Shown here one piece after another: positions 7,099 through 13,867 of a stretch of 14,403 nt of DNA. The notes under the pieces are model-generated. The model worked only from the letters and a program-made list of their open reading frames with translations. It was not told the DNA's origin and made no database searches. Numbering within the stretch: the stretch's first letter is position 1; each line of letters begins with the position of its first letter. Position numbers and translations under genes: made by a program. Location of the stretch: assembly GCA_938021685.1 (NCBI GenBank), contig CALIFM010000058.1:1-14403 (forward strand). The letters run 5' to 3'. The DNA is from an uncultured Gammaproteobacteria bacterium. Lineage in GTDB: Bacteria; Pseudomonadota; Gammaproteobacteria; Arenicellales; Poriferihabitantaceae.

Positions 7099-7556
7099 AG
7101 TTTTCCCCTGTCGATGAAGAAGAACTAAGCGTCAACCTTGCGCCGCTGATAGACGTGGTTTTTTTGCTACTGATCTTCTTTATGGTAACCACCACCTTTA
7201 ATCGCAATGCCGCCATGGAGGTCGCCTTACCCGAAGCAGCTGCCACTGCCAGTGATACAGAACAAAAAAAAGTGTTCATCACGGTTAATGCCTTGGGCGA
7301 AGTGCTCATTGAACCCGAAGAAGGCAAAGTTATTCGGCAGCAGAGCAGCGAGAACGTAAAAGTCTTAGCCGAATTGTTAAGTCAAACAGCTACCTCAATG
7401 CAAAAAAACGCAGAGCCTTCAGATGCACTGCAACCCATAATGGTCATTCAGGCCGATAAAGCCGCCCAGCATGGCCATGTGATTAACCTGATGGAAGCCA
7501 TTGGCCTAGCCAAGTTGACGCAAATCGAATTCGCCGTCAAACCAATTCAACGCTAA
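7095..7556 (+). CDS. exbD: ExbD/TolR-family biopolymer transport protein
   Basis: Partner of the preceding ExbB-like channel. The 153 residues have the ExbD layout: short cytoplasmic N-terminus, one membrane helix (about 17-35, LIDVVFLLLIFFMVTTTF) with the essential proton-carrying aspartate Asp20 (equivalent to ExbD Asp25), and a periplasmic domain containing ITVNALGEVLIE and IMVIQADKAAQHGHVINLMEAI. Translation is coupled to exbB by the four-base overlap at 7095-7098. In Pseudomonas a similar exbB-exbD pair lies next to lpxK; here no lpxK and no tonB follow, and a phosphodiesterase-like gene comes next after 68 bases. The energised outer-membrane partner cannot be told from this window. Confidence 0.9.
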   Translation: MKFSPVDEEELSVNLAPLIDVVFLLLIFFMVTTTFNRNAAMEVALPEAAATASDTEQKKVFITVNALGEVLIEPEEGKVIRQQSSENVKVLAELLSQTATSMQKNAEPSDALQPIMVIQADKAAQHGHVINLMEAIGLAKLTQIEFAVKPIQR

Positions 7557-7573
7557 CCGAGCAAGCGACACAA

Positions 7574-7603
7574 CTCTATCAATCTCATCTCTATCAATCT
7601 CAT
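7574..7603 (+). repeat. Perfect 15-base tandem duplication
   Basis: CTCTATCAATCTCAT occurs twice without a gap (7574-7588 and 7589-7603), between exbD and the next gene, and is followed by a pyrimidine-rich stretch. It looks like a recent local slippage duplication in the leader of the downstream gene. No protein is affected. Confidence 0.9.
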
Positions 7604-7624
7604 CCTCTTCTGCGCAATCGCACC

Positions 7625-8422
7625 ATGTCATTGCTAATTACTAGTTTGTTACTTGCCCTAGCGCTACTCGGCTTGTTAAGCAAACGTCGCAATGCGCCCG
7701 CACAATATGGCGGTGCCGTGCCCGCATCTACACCGCCTGCTACGGTCAATCACATTAAAGTAACAGCCTATAATATTCATCGCGCGCGCGGCACTGACGG
7801 TTTAAAGGACCTAAAGCGCATCACCCGTGTTCTCGATAATTCTGACATTGCTGGCCTGTCCGAATTGGAAGGCGGCATCCCTTATATAAAGCCTAATCAG
7901 CTAAAGCAACTGGCCAGCTCATTGCAGCTAAGCCACTTATTCGCCTGCACCCAGCAGCGTTGGGGACGCGACGACCGCGGCAATGGCTTGCTCAGTCGTT
8001 TTAGCATTGATCAGTGGTATGTAGAACCATTGCCTGACTCCGTTGGCGGGCACCCACGCAATTTATTGCGCGCCGATATGCAAATTGGTGCAAAACAGAT
8101 TGCAGTGTTTGTCACCCATTTAGCACGGCGTACAGATCAAGCAGTGCAATTAGAAACAGTAATGCGGCGCTTTCGGCAACATGAGCACGCCATTTTACTG
8201 GGGGATCTGAATTTAAGCGCTGATGACGTGCTGCTGCAGCCGTATTTAGCCGCAGACGACATCATAGATGCACATGCACATAGCCATCAAGACAAGAATG
8301 AGGGTACCACGCAACCCAAAATAGATTGGATTCTACTGCGCGGCTTATCAGCCAGCGATGCAGGAGTGGTACACTCTATTGCGTCAGACCACCCCTGTTA
8401 CTGGGCCAAGATTAACCTTTAA
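7625..8422 (+). CDS. Endonuclease/exonuclease/phosphatase-family protein, membrane-anchored
   Basis: Metal-dependent phosphoesterase-fold protein of 265 residues; the substrate is not known. An N-terminal hydrophobic segment (about 4-18, LITSLLLALALLGLL) followed by KRR suggests a membrane anchor or uncleaved signal. A Pro/Ala-rich linker (about 24-42) leads to the catalytic domain. EEP motifs appear in order: Asn50 in TAYNIHRARG, Glu80 in GLSELEG, RGNGLLSR (118-125), His165 in VFVTHLARR, GDLN (193-196) with Asp194 and Asn196, Asp234 in KIDWILLRG, and the terminal SDHP (254-257) with catalytic Asp255 and His256. The set is complete, so the enzyme is probably active. Relatives act on DNA, inositol phosphates, sphingomyelin or nucleotides; the sequence does not decide. 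It follows exbD by 68 bases on the same strand, so co-transcription is possible. No ribosome site is visible. Confidence 0.85.
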   Translation: MSLLITSLLLALALLGLLSKRRNAPAQYGGAVPASTPPATVNHIKVTAYNIHRARGTDGLKDLKRITRVLDNSDIAGLSELEGGIPYIKPNQLKQLASSLQLSHLFACTQQRWGRDDRGNGLLSRFSIDQWYVEPLPDSVGGHPRNLLRADMQIGAKQIAVFVTHLARRTDQAVQLETVMRRFRQHEHAILLGDLNLSADDVLLQPYLAADDIIDAHAHSHQDKNEGTTQPKIDWILLRGLSASDAGVVHSIASDHPCYWAKINL

Positions 8423-8440
8423 TCAAAATATCCTGGCAAT

Positions 8441-8689
8441 CTATTCTTCCTCAGAATAACCTGCTTTAGCTTCACGTGGCTCGCCCACTACGTTTTCAGC
8501 CGCTAATCCGCGATCACGCTCAATTAATTCAAACTCAACACTTTGACCTTCATAAAGAGTACGAAAACCTTCGCCTTGGATTTCGCGATAGTGAACAAAT
8601 ACATCCTTTTCATCTTCACCGTATTCAATAAAACCAAAACCTTTGCGATGATCAAACCATTTAACCTTTCCACTTAGGCGTTCCGCCAT
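8441..8689 (-). CDS. Cold-shock-domain RNA/DNA-binding protein
   Basis: Small single-strand nucleic acid binding protein of the CspA family, usually an RNA chaperone. In 82 residues, RNP1 is KGFGFI (16-21) and RNP2 is VFVHY (30-34), with the typical GKVKWFDHRKGFGFI opening and YEGQSVEFELIERDRGLAAENV strand region. The C-terminal tail (about 70-82, PREAKAGYSEEE) is acidic and exceeds the usual 66-70 residues. The start is supported by a good ribosome site (AGGAAG upstream of the ATG). It is preceded by a long AT-rich leader with alternative hairpins, as expected for a cold-regulated csp gene, but cold induction is not shown by the protein itself. It ends 18 bases from the convergent phosphoesterase gene. 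Which Csp paralogue it is cannot be said. Confidence 0.95.
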   Translation of the reverse strand: MAERLSGKVKWFDHRKGFGFIEYGEDEKDVFVHYREIQGEGFRTLYEGQSVEFELIERDRGLAAENVVGEPREAKAGYSEEE

Positions 8690-8837
8690 GATGCTTCCTC
8701 AAAATAATAGGGTTACAGCATCCAGCACATCTTAATCTGGCACTTATATAAAAATAATTATTATCTTATTAAACTTTGTAAATTGTAAAAATTCTAAGGT
8801 TTTTACAACAAATCTAAGGCATTTATAAATTTTTACA
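8690..8837 (-). promoter_or_regulatory. Long structured 5' leader of the csp gene
   Basis: If transcription starts near 8837, the leader is about 148 bases, similar to the known long cspA leader. In minus-strand sense it holds two copies of TTGTAAAAA (8838-8830 and 8808-8800) and one complement TTTTTACAA (8791-8783). The nearer copy forms a perfect 9-base-pair stem with an 8-base loop. The farther copy can form 11 pairs with the same target because two flanking bases also match. The two pairings exclude each other, as expected of a switch. A ribosome site lies at the end of the leader. Confidence 0.45.
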
Positions 8838-8843
8838 ACGTTT

Positions 8844-8872
8844 ATTTTATGCGTGCCCGCAAACTTAACCAA
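8844..8872 (-). promoter_or_regulatory. Candidate sigma-70 promoter of the csp gene
   Basis: On the minus strand, TTGGTT (8872-8867) and TAAAAT (8849-8844, five of six) are separated by 17 bases, the optimal spacing. The predicted start is near 8837. The -35 box matches only three of six. A short inverted repeat built from ATGCAT (about 8873-8890) lies just upstream. Confidence 0.45.
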
Positions 8873-8917
8873 TGCATTTTATTTATGCATCCACTAGTAA
8901 AACTACAGTCATATTAA

Positions 8918-8947
8918 AAACATGACAATATCACGACATTTATTGTC
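8918..8947 (-). terminator. Candidate terminator of algC
   Basis: GACAATA (8924-8930) and TATTGTC (8941-8947) form a perfect 7-base-pair, AT-rich stem with a 10-base loop, 20 bases past the algC stop. On the minus strand a TTTTT run follows within a few bases. The stem is weak for a terminator. Confidence 0.35.
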
Positions 8948-8966
8948 GCATATAATATCAAATAGC

Positions 8967-10346
8967 TTAAAACGGTAGGACCAAAGCAGGAGCAATCTTA
9001 TTTATTTGCTCTCTGAATTTTTCCTGAATATATTCAAGTTGCGTTTGTGAATCCGCCTCAAAGCGCATAATGACCATTGGCGTGGTATTCGAGGCGCGCA
9101 CCAAACCAAAGCCACTGTCAAAATCAACCCGTACTCCGTCAATAGTATACACCTGCCCATCACTAAATTTGGCCTTTGCCTGCAAGGCTTCGATAAACGC
9201 ATAGTGCTCGCCTTCTGCAAAGTTTATCCGCAGCTCGGGCGTGTTGATGGTATCGGGCAAAGCAGTAAATACGTCTTGCGGGCTTTGCTCCAATTTAGAT
9301 AGTAATTCACATAAACGCGCACCGGCATAAATACCATCATCAAAACCGTACCAACGCTCTTTAAAAAACAAGTGGCCACTCATCTCGCCTGCTAAAGCAG
9401 CACCCGTCTCTTTGAGCTTAGCTTTGATAAACGAATGACCTGTTTTCCACATTAGCGGTTCACCACCAGCCTCACTAATCGCCACTGGCAAAGTGCGCGA
9501 GCATTTCACATCGTAAATAATCTGCGCGCCAGGGTTACGTGATAATACGTCTCGAGCAAATAAAATCATCTGCCGATCGGGCCAAATTACGCTGCCGTCT
9601 GGAGTCACAACGCCTAAGCGGTCACCATCGCCATCAAAAGCCATACCAAATTCAGCGCCTGTGTCTTGCACGGCTTTAATTAAGTCTACTAAATTCTCGC
9701 TTTGGCTTGGGTCAGGATGATGGTTAGGAAAATTGCCATCCACCTCACAAAATAGTTCCGTCACTTCGCAGCCTAGCCCACGATACACCTGCGGAGCAAT
9801 CGCGCCCGCCACGCCGTTGCCGCAGTCTATTACCACCTTCATGGGCCGCTCAAGCTTTAAATCGCTTAAGATGCGCTGCGCATAGCGCTCCAACATTGGT
9901 TCCGTACTTAAACTACCACGCTTAGCAGCCTTTTTTAGATCGCCATCCAAAATGCGCTGCATAATGATTTGAATAGTTTCACCCGATAAAGTCGTGCCAT
10001 CAATCATCATTTTCAGGCCATTGTACTCCGGCGGATTATGACTGCCTGTCACCTCCACACCACTGCCAGTGCCTAGTTCATAAGTGGCAAAATACAATAC
10101 TGGTGTCGGCACCATACCAATATCAATCACATCAATACCGCTGTCCAGCATACCTTGGGCCAGCGCTTCACTGAGCTTAGGCCCAGACAAGCGTCCATCA
10201 CGCCCCACCACCATGCTACTGACACCCGCTTCTTGCGCCATGCTGCCTAAGGCTTGACCAATCAGGCGAACAGTCTCCACATTCAAGCCCTCATCCACTA
10301 CACCGCGAATGTCATAGGCTTTAAAAATTTCTTTAGCTAAGTTCAC
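8967..10346 (-). CDS. algC: Phosphomannomutase/phosphoglucomutase (AlgC type)
   Basis: Enzyme that interconverts hexose 6-phosphates and 1-phosphates (mannose and glucose), feeding GDP-mannose and UDP-glucose synthesis for exopolysaccharide and LPS. The 459 residues are close to Pseudomonas AlgC (463). Key sites are the phosphoserine Ser102 in VTGSHNPPEYNGLK, the magnesium loop DGDGDR (238-243), the sugar-specificity loop GEMSGH (320-325), and the C-terminal phosphate-binding RASNTTP. The TGSHNP active-site motif, rather than a GlmM-type one, separates it from GlmM. The start is a GTG at 10346, supported by AGGA a few bases upstream. It lies 61 bases downstream of efp on the same strand. In Pseudomonas algC is beside dut and argB, so the neighbourhood differs. 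Confidence 0.95.
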   Translation of the reverse strand: MNLAKEIFKAYDIRGVVDEGLNVETVRLIGQALGSMAQEAGVSSMVVGRDGRLSGPKLSEALAQGMLDSGIDVIDIGMVPTPVLYFATYELGTGSGVEVTGSHNPPEYNGLKMMIDGTTLSGETIQIIMQRILDGDLKKAAKRGSLSTEPMLERYAQRILSDLKLERPMKVVIDCGNGVAGAIAPQVYRGLGCEVTELFCEVDGNFPNHHPDPSQSENLVDLIKAVQDTGAEFGMAFDGDGDRLGVVTPDGSVIWPDRQMILFARDVLSRNPGAQIIYDVKCSRTLPVAISEAGGEPLMWKTGHSFIKAKLKETGAALAGEMSGHLFFKERWYGFDDGIYAGARLCELLSKLEQSPQDVFTALPDTINTPELRINFAEGEHYAFIEALQAKAKFSDGQVYTIDGVRVDFDSGFGLVRASNTTPMVIMRFEADSQTQLEYIQEKFREQINKIAPALVLPF

Positions 10347-10369
10347 CGTGTTCGTCCTATTTTATTTTA

Positions 10370-10375
10370 ATTATA
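10370..10375 (-). promoter_or_regulatory. Candidate -10 box upstream of algC
   Basis: A perfect TATAAT (minus strand) lies in the 61-base efp-algC gap, placed for a start about 17 bases before the GTG. No good -35 box stands at the right distance and the region is AT-rich, so chance is possible. Confidence 0.3.
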
Positions 10376-10407
10376 CGTTTAACTAAATGTCATATTGGGT
10401 TGCCTAC

Positions 10408-10968
10408 TTATTCAGCACGCTCCACATATAAGCCCGTTTCAGTATTTACCTTAATGCGTTCACCCTCACCCACAAAAGTCGGGATGGTCACCTTTAGACC
10501 CGTCTCTAAAGTGGCAGGCTTGCCACTGCTAGAAGCGGTCTGCCCTTTAATTGCCGCCTCGGTTTCTTGTACTGCCAAAATCACATTGGCTGGCAAATCC
10601 AAACCAATCGGCGCTTCATTATAAAAATTGACCTGCACGTTGGTGTTCGGCAGCAAATATAAAGTCTGATCGCCTAAATCATCGGTTGCAATACCCGTTT
10701 GCTCGAAGGTTTCAAGGTCCATAAAAATATAGTTATCGCCTTCGGCGTACAAAAACTGCATCTGTCGCGGCTCTACATGCGCTTTTTCCACTTTGTCAGC
10801 AGAGCGAAAACGCTCATTAAGCTTGACGCCATCCAAAGATTTCATCTCCATTTGCACAAAGGCACCGCCTTTACCGGGCTTAACGTGATTCTTTTTTAAG
10901 ATACGCCATAATTTACCTTTATACTCAATTAAGGAACCAATGCGCGCTTCAAATGCTGAGATTTTCAT
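10408..10968 (-). CDS. efp: Translation elongation factor P, alphaproteobacterial-like
   Basis: Factor that binds the ribosome next to the E site and relieves stalling at polyproline stretches. The 186 residues have the usual three beta-barrel domains. The tip lysine that can be beta-lysylated by EpmA/EpmB is Lys33 in HVKPGKGGAF (28-37). From family knowledge, the wording MKISAFEARIGSLIEYKGKLWR, then GVKLNERFRSADKVEK and IKGQTASSSGKPATLETG, resembles alphaproteobacterial EF-P more than E. coli (which begins MATYYSNDFRAG) or the arginine-type EF-P of Pseudomonas. No Shine-Dalgarno sequence precedes the ATG. It is divergent from uvrC with 89 bases between and may be co-transcribed with algC. 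The identity as EF-P is certain; the alpha affinity is judged by eye. Confidence 0.96.
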   Translation of the reverse strand: MKISAFEARIGSLIEYKGKLWRILKKNHVKPGKGGAFVQMEMKSLDGVKLNERFRSADKVEKAHVEPRQMQFLYAEGDNYIFMDLETFEQTGIATDDLGDQTLYLLPNTNVQVNFYNEAPIGLDLPANVILAVQETEAAIKGQTASSSGKPATLETGLKVTIPTFVGEGERIKVNTETGLYVERAE

Positions 10969-10995
10969 AAGATGGGTCGATCAATTAAAGGACGC

Positions 10996-11024
10996 ATTCT
11001 AGTGATTTGCACCGCAATCAGCAA
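10996..11024 (-). promoter_or_regulatory. Candidate sigma-70 promoter of efp
   Basis: On the minus strand, TTGCTG (11024-11019) and TAGAAT (11001-10996, five of six) are exactly 17 bases apart. The predicted start lies near 10989, giving a leader of about 21 bases before the efp ATG. Confidence 0.5.
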
Positions 11025-11042
11025 CAACTGCATCTCTAGCAA

Positions 11043-11051
11043 TGCCATAAT
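11043..11051 (+). promoter_or_regulatory. Candidate extended -10 promoter of uvrC
   Basis: TGC followed by CATAAT (11046-11051, five of six) is an extended -10 element ending 7 bases before the A of the uvrC ATG at 11058. Transcription from it would start at or beside that A, giving a leaderless mRNA. No -35 box is evident. Confidence 0.4.
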
Positions 11052-11057
11052 TAGGCT

Positions 11058-12935
11058 ATGAACCAAGCTCCTGAGTCTTCACAAAAAAAGGCACAAGTTA
11101 AAACAGATGAGCTGCACCTAGTCACGCCATCCAATCTAAACGTGCCTGAAGCCTTGGCCGGTTTAAGCACCCGACCAGGCGTATATATTTATCGCGACGA
11201 AGCAGGCGAAGTGCTGTATGTCGGCAAAGCTAAGCACTTAAAAAAACGCGTTAGCAGCTATTTTCGCAAGTCCGGCCTAGCCACACGCACTATGTTGTTG
11301 GTGAGCAAAATCGCCACTATCGAAACGCACCAAACTCACACCGAAGTGGAAGCATTGCTGTTGGAGAACAATCTCATTAAGCAACATAAGCCACACTATA
11401 ACGTGCTGCTTAAAGACGACAAGTCATACCCCTACTTACGCCTGCACACCGAAACACGCGCACCATGGCTCAACCATTATCGCGGTAGCCGCAAACGCAG
11501 CGGGCGTTTTTTTGGTCCCTTCCCCAATGGCGGCTCGCTGCGTGAAACGCTCGGGTTTATCGAAGAAACCTTCAAACTGCGCCAATGCACCGAAAGCGTG
11601 TTTAAAAACCGCTCTCGCCCTTGCTTACAATATCAAATTAAGCGGTGCAGCGCGCCCTGCGTCAATCGCATCAGCCGCGAAGACTACGCTGAAGATGTCC
11701 GCCAAGCAGTGGCTTTTTTGGAAGGAAAAGACCAGCACTTAGGTAAGCAGCTTGCGACACAGATGCAAGAAGCCTCCGATGCGCTAGATTTTGAAAAAGC
11801 CGCCGGCCTGCGCGACCGCATTGCCGCACTCAAGCGATTACAAGCCAAGCAATATGTCAGCGGTGATAGCGGCGACGCCGATATCGTAGCACTTAAACAA
11901 GACAGCGGGCTGGCCTGCTTTTATGTTGAGCATGTGCGCCATGGCCGGCACTTAGGCGGACGTTATCACTTGCAGAAAAACCGTCTTAAACTTAACGACA
12001 GTGAATTGATGCAAGCCTTCTTACCACAATATTATTTAGGTAAGTTATTACCACAAGAGATTTTACTCAGCAGCGCTATCGAAGCCACCGAGGTACTGCA
12101 AGAAAGCCTAAATGCACAAAGCGAGGCACAATCTAAAACCTTGCTTAAAGCAAACTACCGCGGCCACCGCAAGCGCTGGGTGCAGCAAGCACTTATTAAT
12201 GCACGGCACCATTTAGATCAGCACCTAAGCCGCAGTAGTACCTTGAAAAGCCAATACGATGACCTTGCACGCTTACTAAAACTGGATCAACCGCCTACAC
12301 GCATGGAATGCTTTGACATCAGTCATACGGGGGGTGAGCGCACCGTGGGCTCATGCGTGGTCTTTGACAGCGACGGCCCCCTGAAGCAGGACTACCGCAA
12401 GTTCAATATCGATGGCATCGAGGCAGGCGATGACTATGCCGCGATGCGCCAAGTTCTTATTCGTCGTTATGGCCGCTTGATTAAAGACGAAGCAGCTTTG
12501 CCAGACATGGTGATCGTCGACGGCGGTAAAGGCCAAATGAGCGTCGCCACCGAGGTGCTGGATGAGCTAGGCATCCCCACCCTACCACTGCTCGGCGTAT
12601 CCAAAGGCCCACAACGCATTGCGGGCGAAGAGACCCTACATTTTGGTGGCCGCGAAATCGACCCGGGCAACCGCTCGCCCGCACTGCACCTGATTGCACA
12701 AATTCGCGATGAAGCACATCGCTTTGCCATCACAGGTCATCGTGCACGGCGCGCTAAAAAGATGGTTAGCTCTGGCCTCGAAAATGTCGCTGGCATTGGC
12801 GCTAAGCGCCGTCAAGCCCTACTGAAACACTTTGGTGGCATCCAAGAAGTGAAGAATGCGGGCATTGAAGACTTACAACAGGCTCCCGGCATCAGTCCTA
12901 AATTGGCCACTAAAATCTACGATTTATTCCACTAG
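11058..12935 (+). CDS. uvrC: Excinuclease ABC subunit C (UvrC)
   Basis: Nuclease of UvrABC nucleotide excision repair; it cuts the damaged strand on both sides of the lesion. Domains in 625 residues are the N-terminal GIY-YIG nuclease (about 36-120; GVY 41-43, YVG 54-56, Arg64), a cysteine cluster C177, C189, C197, C201 with the spacing of the E. coli UvrC iron-sulfur ligands, the UVR UvrB-binding motif (about 231-266), the RNase H-like C-terminal nuclease (about 416-565; MECFDISHTGG, VIVDGGKGQ, RDEAHRFAI), and tandem helix-hairpin-helix motifs (573-625). The N-terminus is about 25 polar residues longer than usual. Another ATG at 11043 meets a stop after two codons. In E. coli and Pseudomonas uvrY/gacA lies directly upstream; here efp does, divergently. 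Confidence 0.97.
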   Translation: MNQAPESSQKKAQVKTDELHLVTPSNLNVPEALAGLSTRPGVYIYRDEAGEVLYVGKAKHLKKRVSSYFRKSGLATRTMLLVSKIATIETHQTHTEVEALLLENNLIKQHKPHYNVLLKDDKSYPYLRLHTETRAPWLNHYRGSRKRSGRFFGPFPNGGSLRETLGFIEETFKLRQCTESVFKNRSRPCLQYQIKRCSAPCVNRISREDYAEDVRQAVAFLEGKDQHLGKQLATQMQEASDALDFEKAAGLRDRIAALKRLQAKQYVSGDSGDADIVALKQDSGLACFYVEHVRHGRHLGGRYHLQKNRLKLNDSELMQAFLPQYYLGKLLPQEILLSSAIEATEVLQESLNAQSEAQSKTLLKANYRGHRKRWVQQALINARHHLDQHLSRSSTLKSQYDDLARLLKLDQPPTRMECFDISHTGGERTVGSCVVFDSDGPLKQDYRKFNIDGIEAGDDYAAMRQVLIRRYGRLIKDEAALPDMVIVDGGKGQMSVATEVLDELGIPTLPLLGVSKGPQRIAGEETLHFGGREIDPGNRSPALHLIAQIRDEAHRFAITGHRARRAKKMVSSGLENVAGIGAKRRQALLKHFGGIQEVKNAGIEDLQQAPGISPKLATKIYDLFH

Positions 12936-12987
12936 GCCAATCGCTGCGATGCTGCAAAATTGCCCGCTAGGCGCATCACTTTAAAGC

Positions 12988-12993
12988 TATAAT
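12988..12993 (+). promoter_or_regulatory. Candidate -10 box of pgsA
   Basis: A perfect TATAAT lies in the 84-base gap between uvrC and pgsA, 27 bases before the pgsA ATG. It would give a normal short leader. No matching -35 box is seen at 16-18 bases. Confidence 0.35.
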
Positions 12994-13019
12994 CACCTTA
13001 GTCAATTTATTTGTAGGTC

Positions 13020-13607
13020 ATGCGAAGCAAAATCCCCAATGCGCTGACTTGGTTAAGAATTGCCGCCATCCCAGTAATGGTGCTGATTTACTTTATTCCA
13101 AACTTGGCCAACCGTGAAGTTATCATCACTACGCTGTTTGTGGTGGCGGCCATCACCGACTGGCTAGACGGTTATTTGGCGCGCCGCTGGAATATCACTT
13201 CACCCTTCGGCGCTTTTCTTGACCCCGTGGCGGATAAACTGATCGTATCTACTGCCTTGGTGCTGCTAGTGTCCGATGTGCGTGTGCTTGAACAAGCCTA
13301 TTTGCCCATCGTATTTATTATCTCGGTTGCCATCATCATTGGCCGTGAAATTGTAATCTCGGCGCTGCGTGAGCTGATGGCAGAAATGGGCAAACGCGGC
13401 CAAGTGGCAGTGGATAAATCTGGCAAGATAAAAACCGCCGTACAGCTAGTTGCCATTTCATTGCTGTTATATGCTAAGCCACTATATGGGCTGCCCACTT
13501 TCAAAATTGGCGAATGGTTGCTATACCTTGCTGTAGCGCTTACTTTGTGGTCAATGTGGGTGTACTTAAGCAGTGCTGTTAGATCATTTAACGAAGATGC
13601 TAGCTAA
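13020..13607 (+). CDS. pgsA: CDP-diacylglycerol--glycerol-3-phosphate 3-phosphatidyltransferase
   Basis: Inner-membrane enzyme that makes phosphatidylglycerol phosphate from CDP-diacylglycerol and glycerol 3-phosphate, the committed step to phosphatidylglycerol and cardiolipin. The 195 residues include the complete CDP-alcohol phosphatidyltransferase motif: Asp47, Asp50-Gly51, Ala54-Arg55, Gly64, Asp68 and Asp72 (DWLDGYLARR...GAFLDPVADK). The N-terminal IPNALTWLRIAAIP and the later DKSGKIKTAVQ (132-142) are PgsA-specific. Several hydrophobic helices span the rest. The order uvrC-pgsA-tRNA-Gly-tRNA-Cys-tRNA-Leu is conserved in gammaproteobacteria and supports PgsA over PssA. A weak TAGG ribosome site precedes the ATG. 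Confidence 0.97.
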   Translation: MRSKIPNALTWLRIAAIPVMVLIYFIPNLANREVIITTLFVVAAITDWLDGYLARRWNITSPFGAFLDPVADKLIVSTALVLLVSDVRVLEQAYLPIVFIISVAIIIGREIVISALRELMAEMGKRGQVAVDKSGKIKTAVQLVAISLLLYAKPLYGLPTFKIGEWLLYLAVALTLWSMWVYLSSAVRSFNEDAS

Positions 13608-13641
13608 ACACAGGCAATCCACAGTTTTTATCTGTTTGTTG

Positions 13642-13669
13642 TTGACAAGGCCCAGCGCATCGGTAGAAT
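13642..13669 (+). promoter_or_regulatory. Strong sigma-70 promoter of tRNA-Gly
   Basis: A perfect TTGACA (13642-13647) and TAGAAT (13664-13669, five of six) with a 16-base spacer lie 15 bases before the tRNA. The start near 13676 gives a short 5' leader for RNase P. This is the best promoter match in the window. Confidence 0.8.
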
Positions 13670-13683
13670 CCACTGCCCTGTTT

Positions 13684-13759
<76 letters not shown>

Positions 13760-13769
13760 GTTTCAAAGG

Positions 13770-13804
13770 CCCAGTGTGAACGCGTTTGCACTGGGTTTTT
13801 CTTT
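13770..13804 (+). terminator. Rho-independent terminator after tRNA-Gly
   Basis: CCCAGTG (13770-13776) pairs with CACTGGG (13789-13795) as a perfect 7-base-pair stem, followed directly by TTTTTCTTT. This is a textbook intrinsic terminator, and it separates tRNA-Gly from tRNA-Cys. Confidence 0.8.
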
Positions 13805-13845
13805 ATCACAAGCGCGCGCTAGTAGTTAATTTTTGCACGCACTGG

Positions 13846-13854
13846 TGATAAGAT
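13846..13854 (+). promoter_or_regulatory. Candidate extended -10 promoter of tRNA-Cys
   Basis: TGA followed by TAAGAT (13849-13854, four of six) forms an extended -10 element; the start would be near 13861, seven bases before the tRNA. The preceding terminator makes a separate promoter likely here. The -35 region is poor. Confidence 0.4.
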
Positions 13855-13867
13855 AGCGCACGCATAA

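Noticed and set aside
8690..8966. CRISPR-like array in the csp upstream region
   Set aside because: The repeated TTGTAAA units are only 7-9 bases, partly inverted and unevenly spaced; this is not a CRISPR array.
8967..10346. Reading the hexose-phosphate mutase as GlmM, the usual tpiA neighbour
   Set aside because: The active-site motif TGSHNP, the GEMSGH loop and the length match AlgC-type phosphomannomutase/phosphoglucomutase, and it is not beside tpiA.
12351..12733. Overlapping minus-strand open frames inside uvrC
   Set aside because: They are opposite to the conserved RNase H-like domain of UvrC and show no recognisable family.
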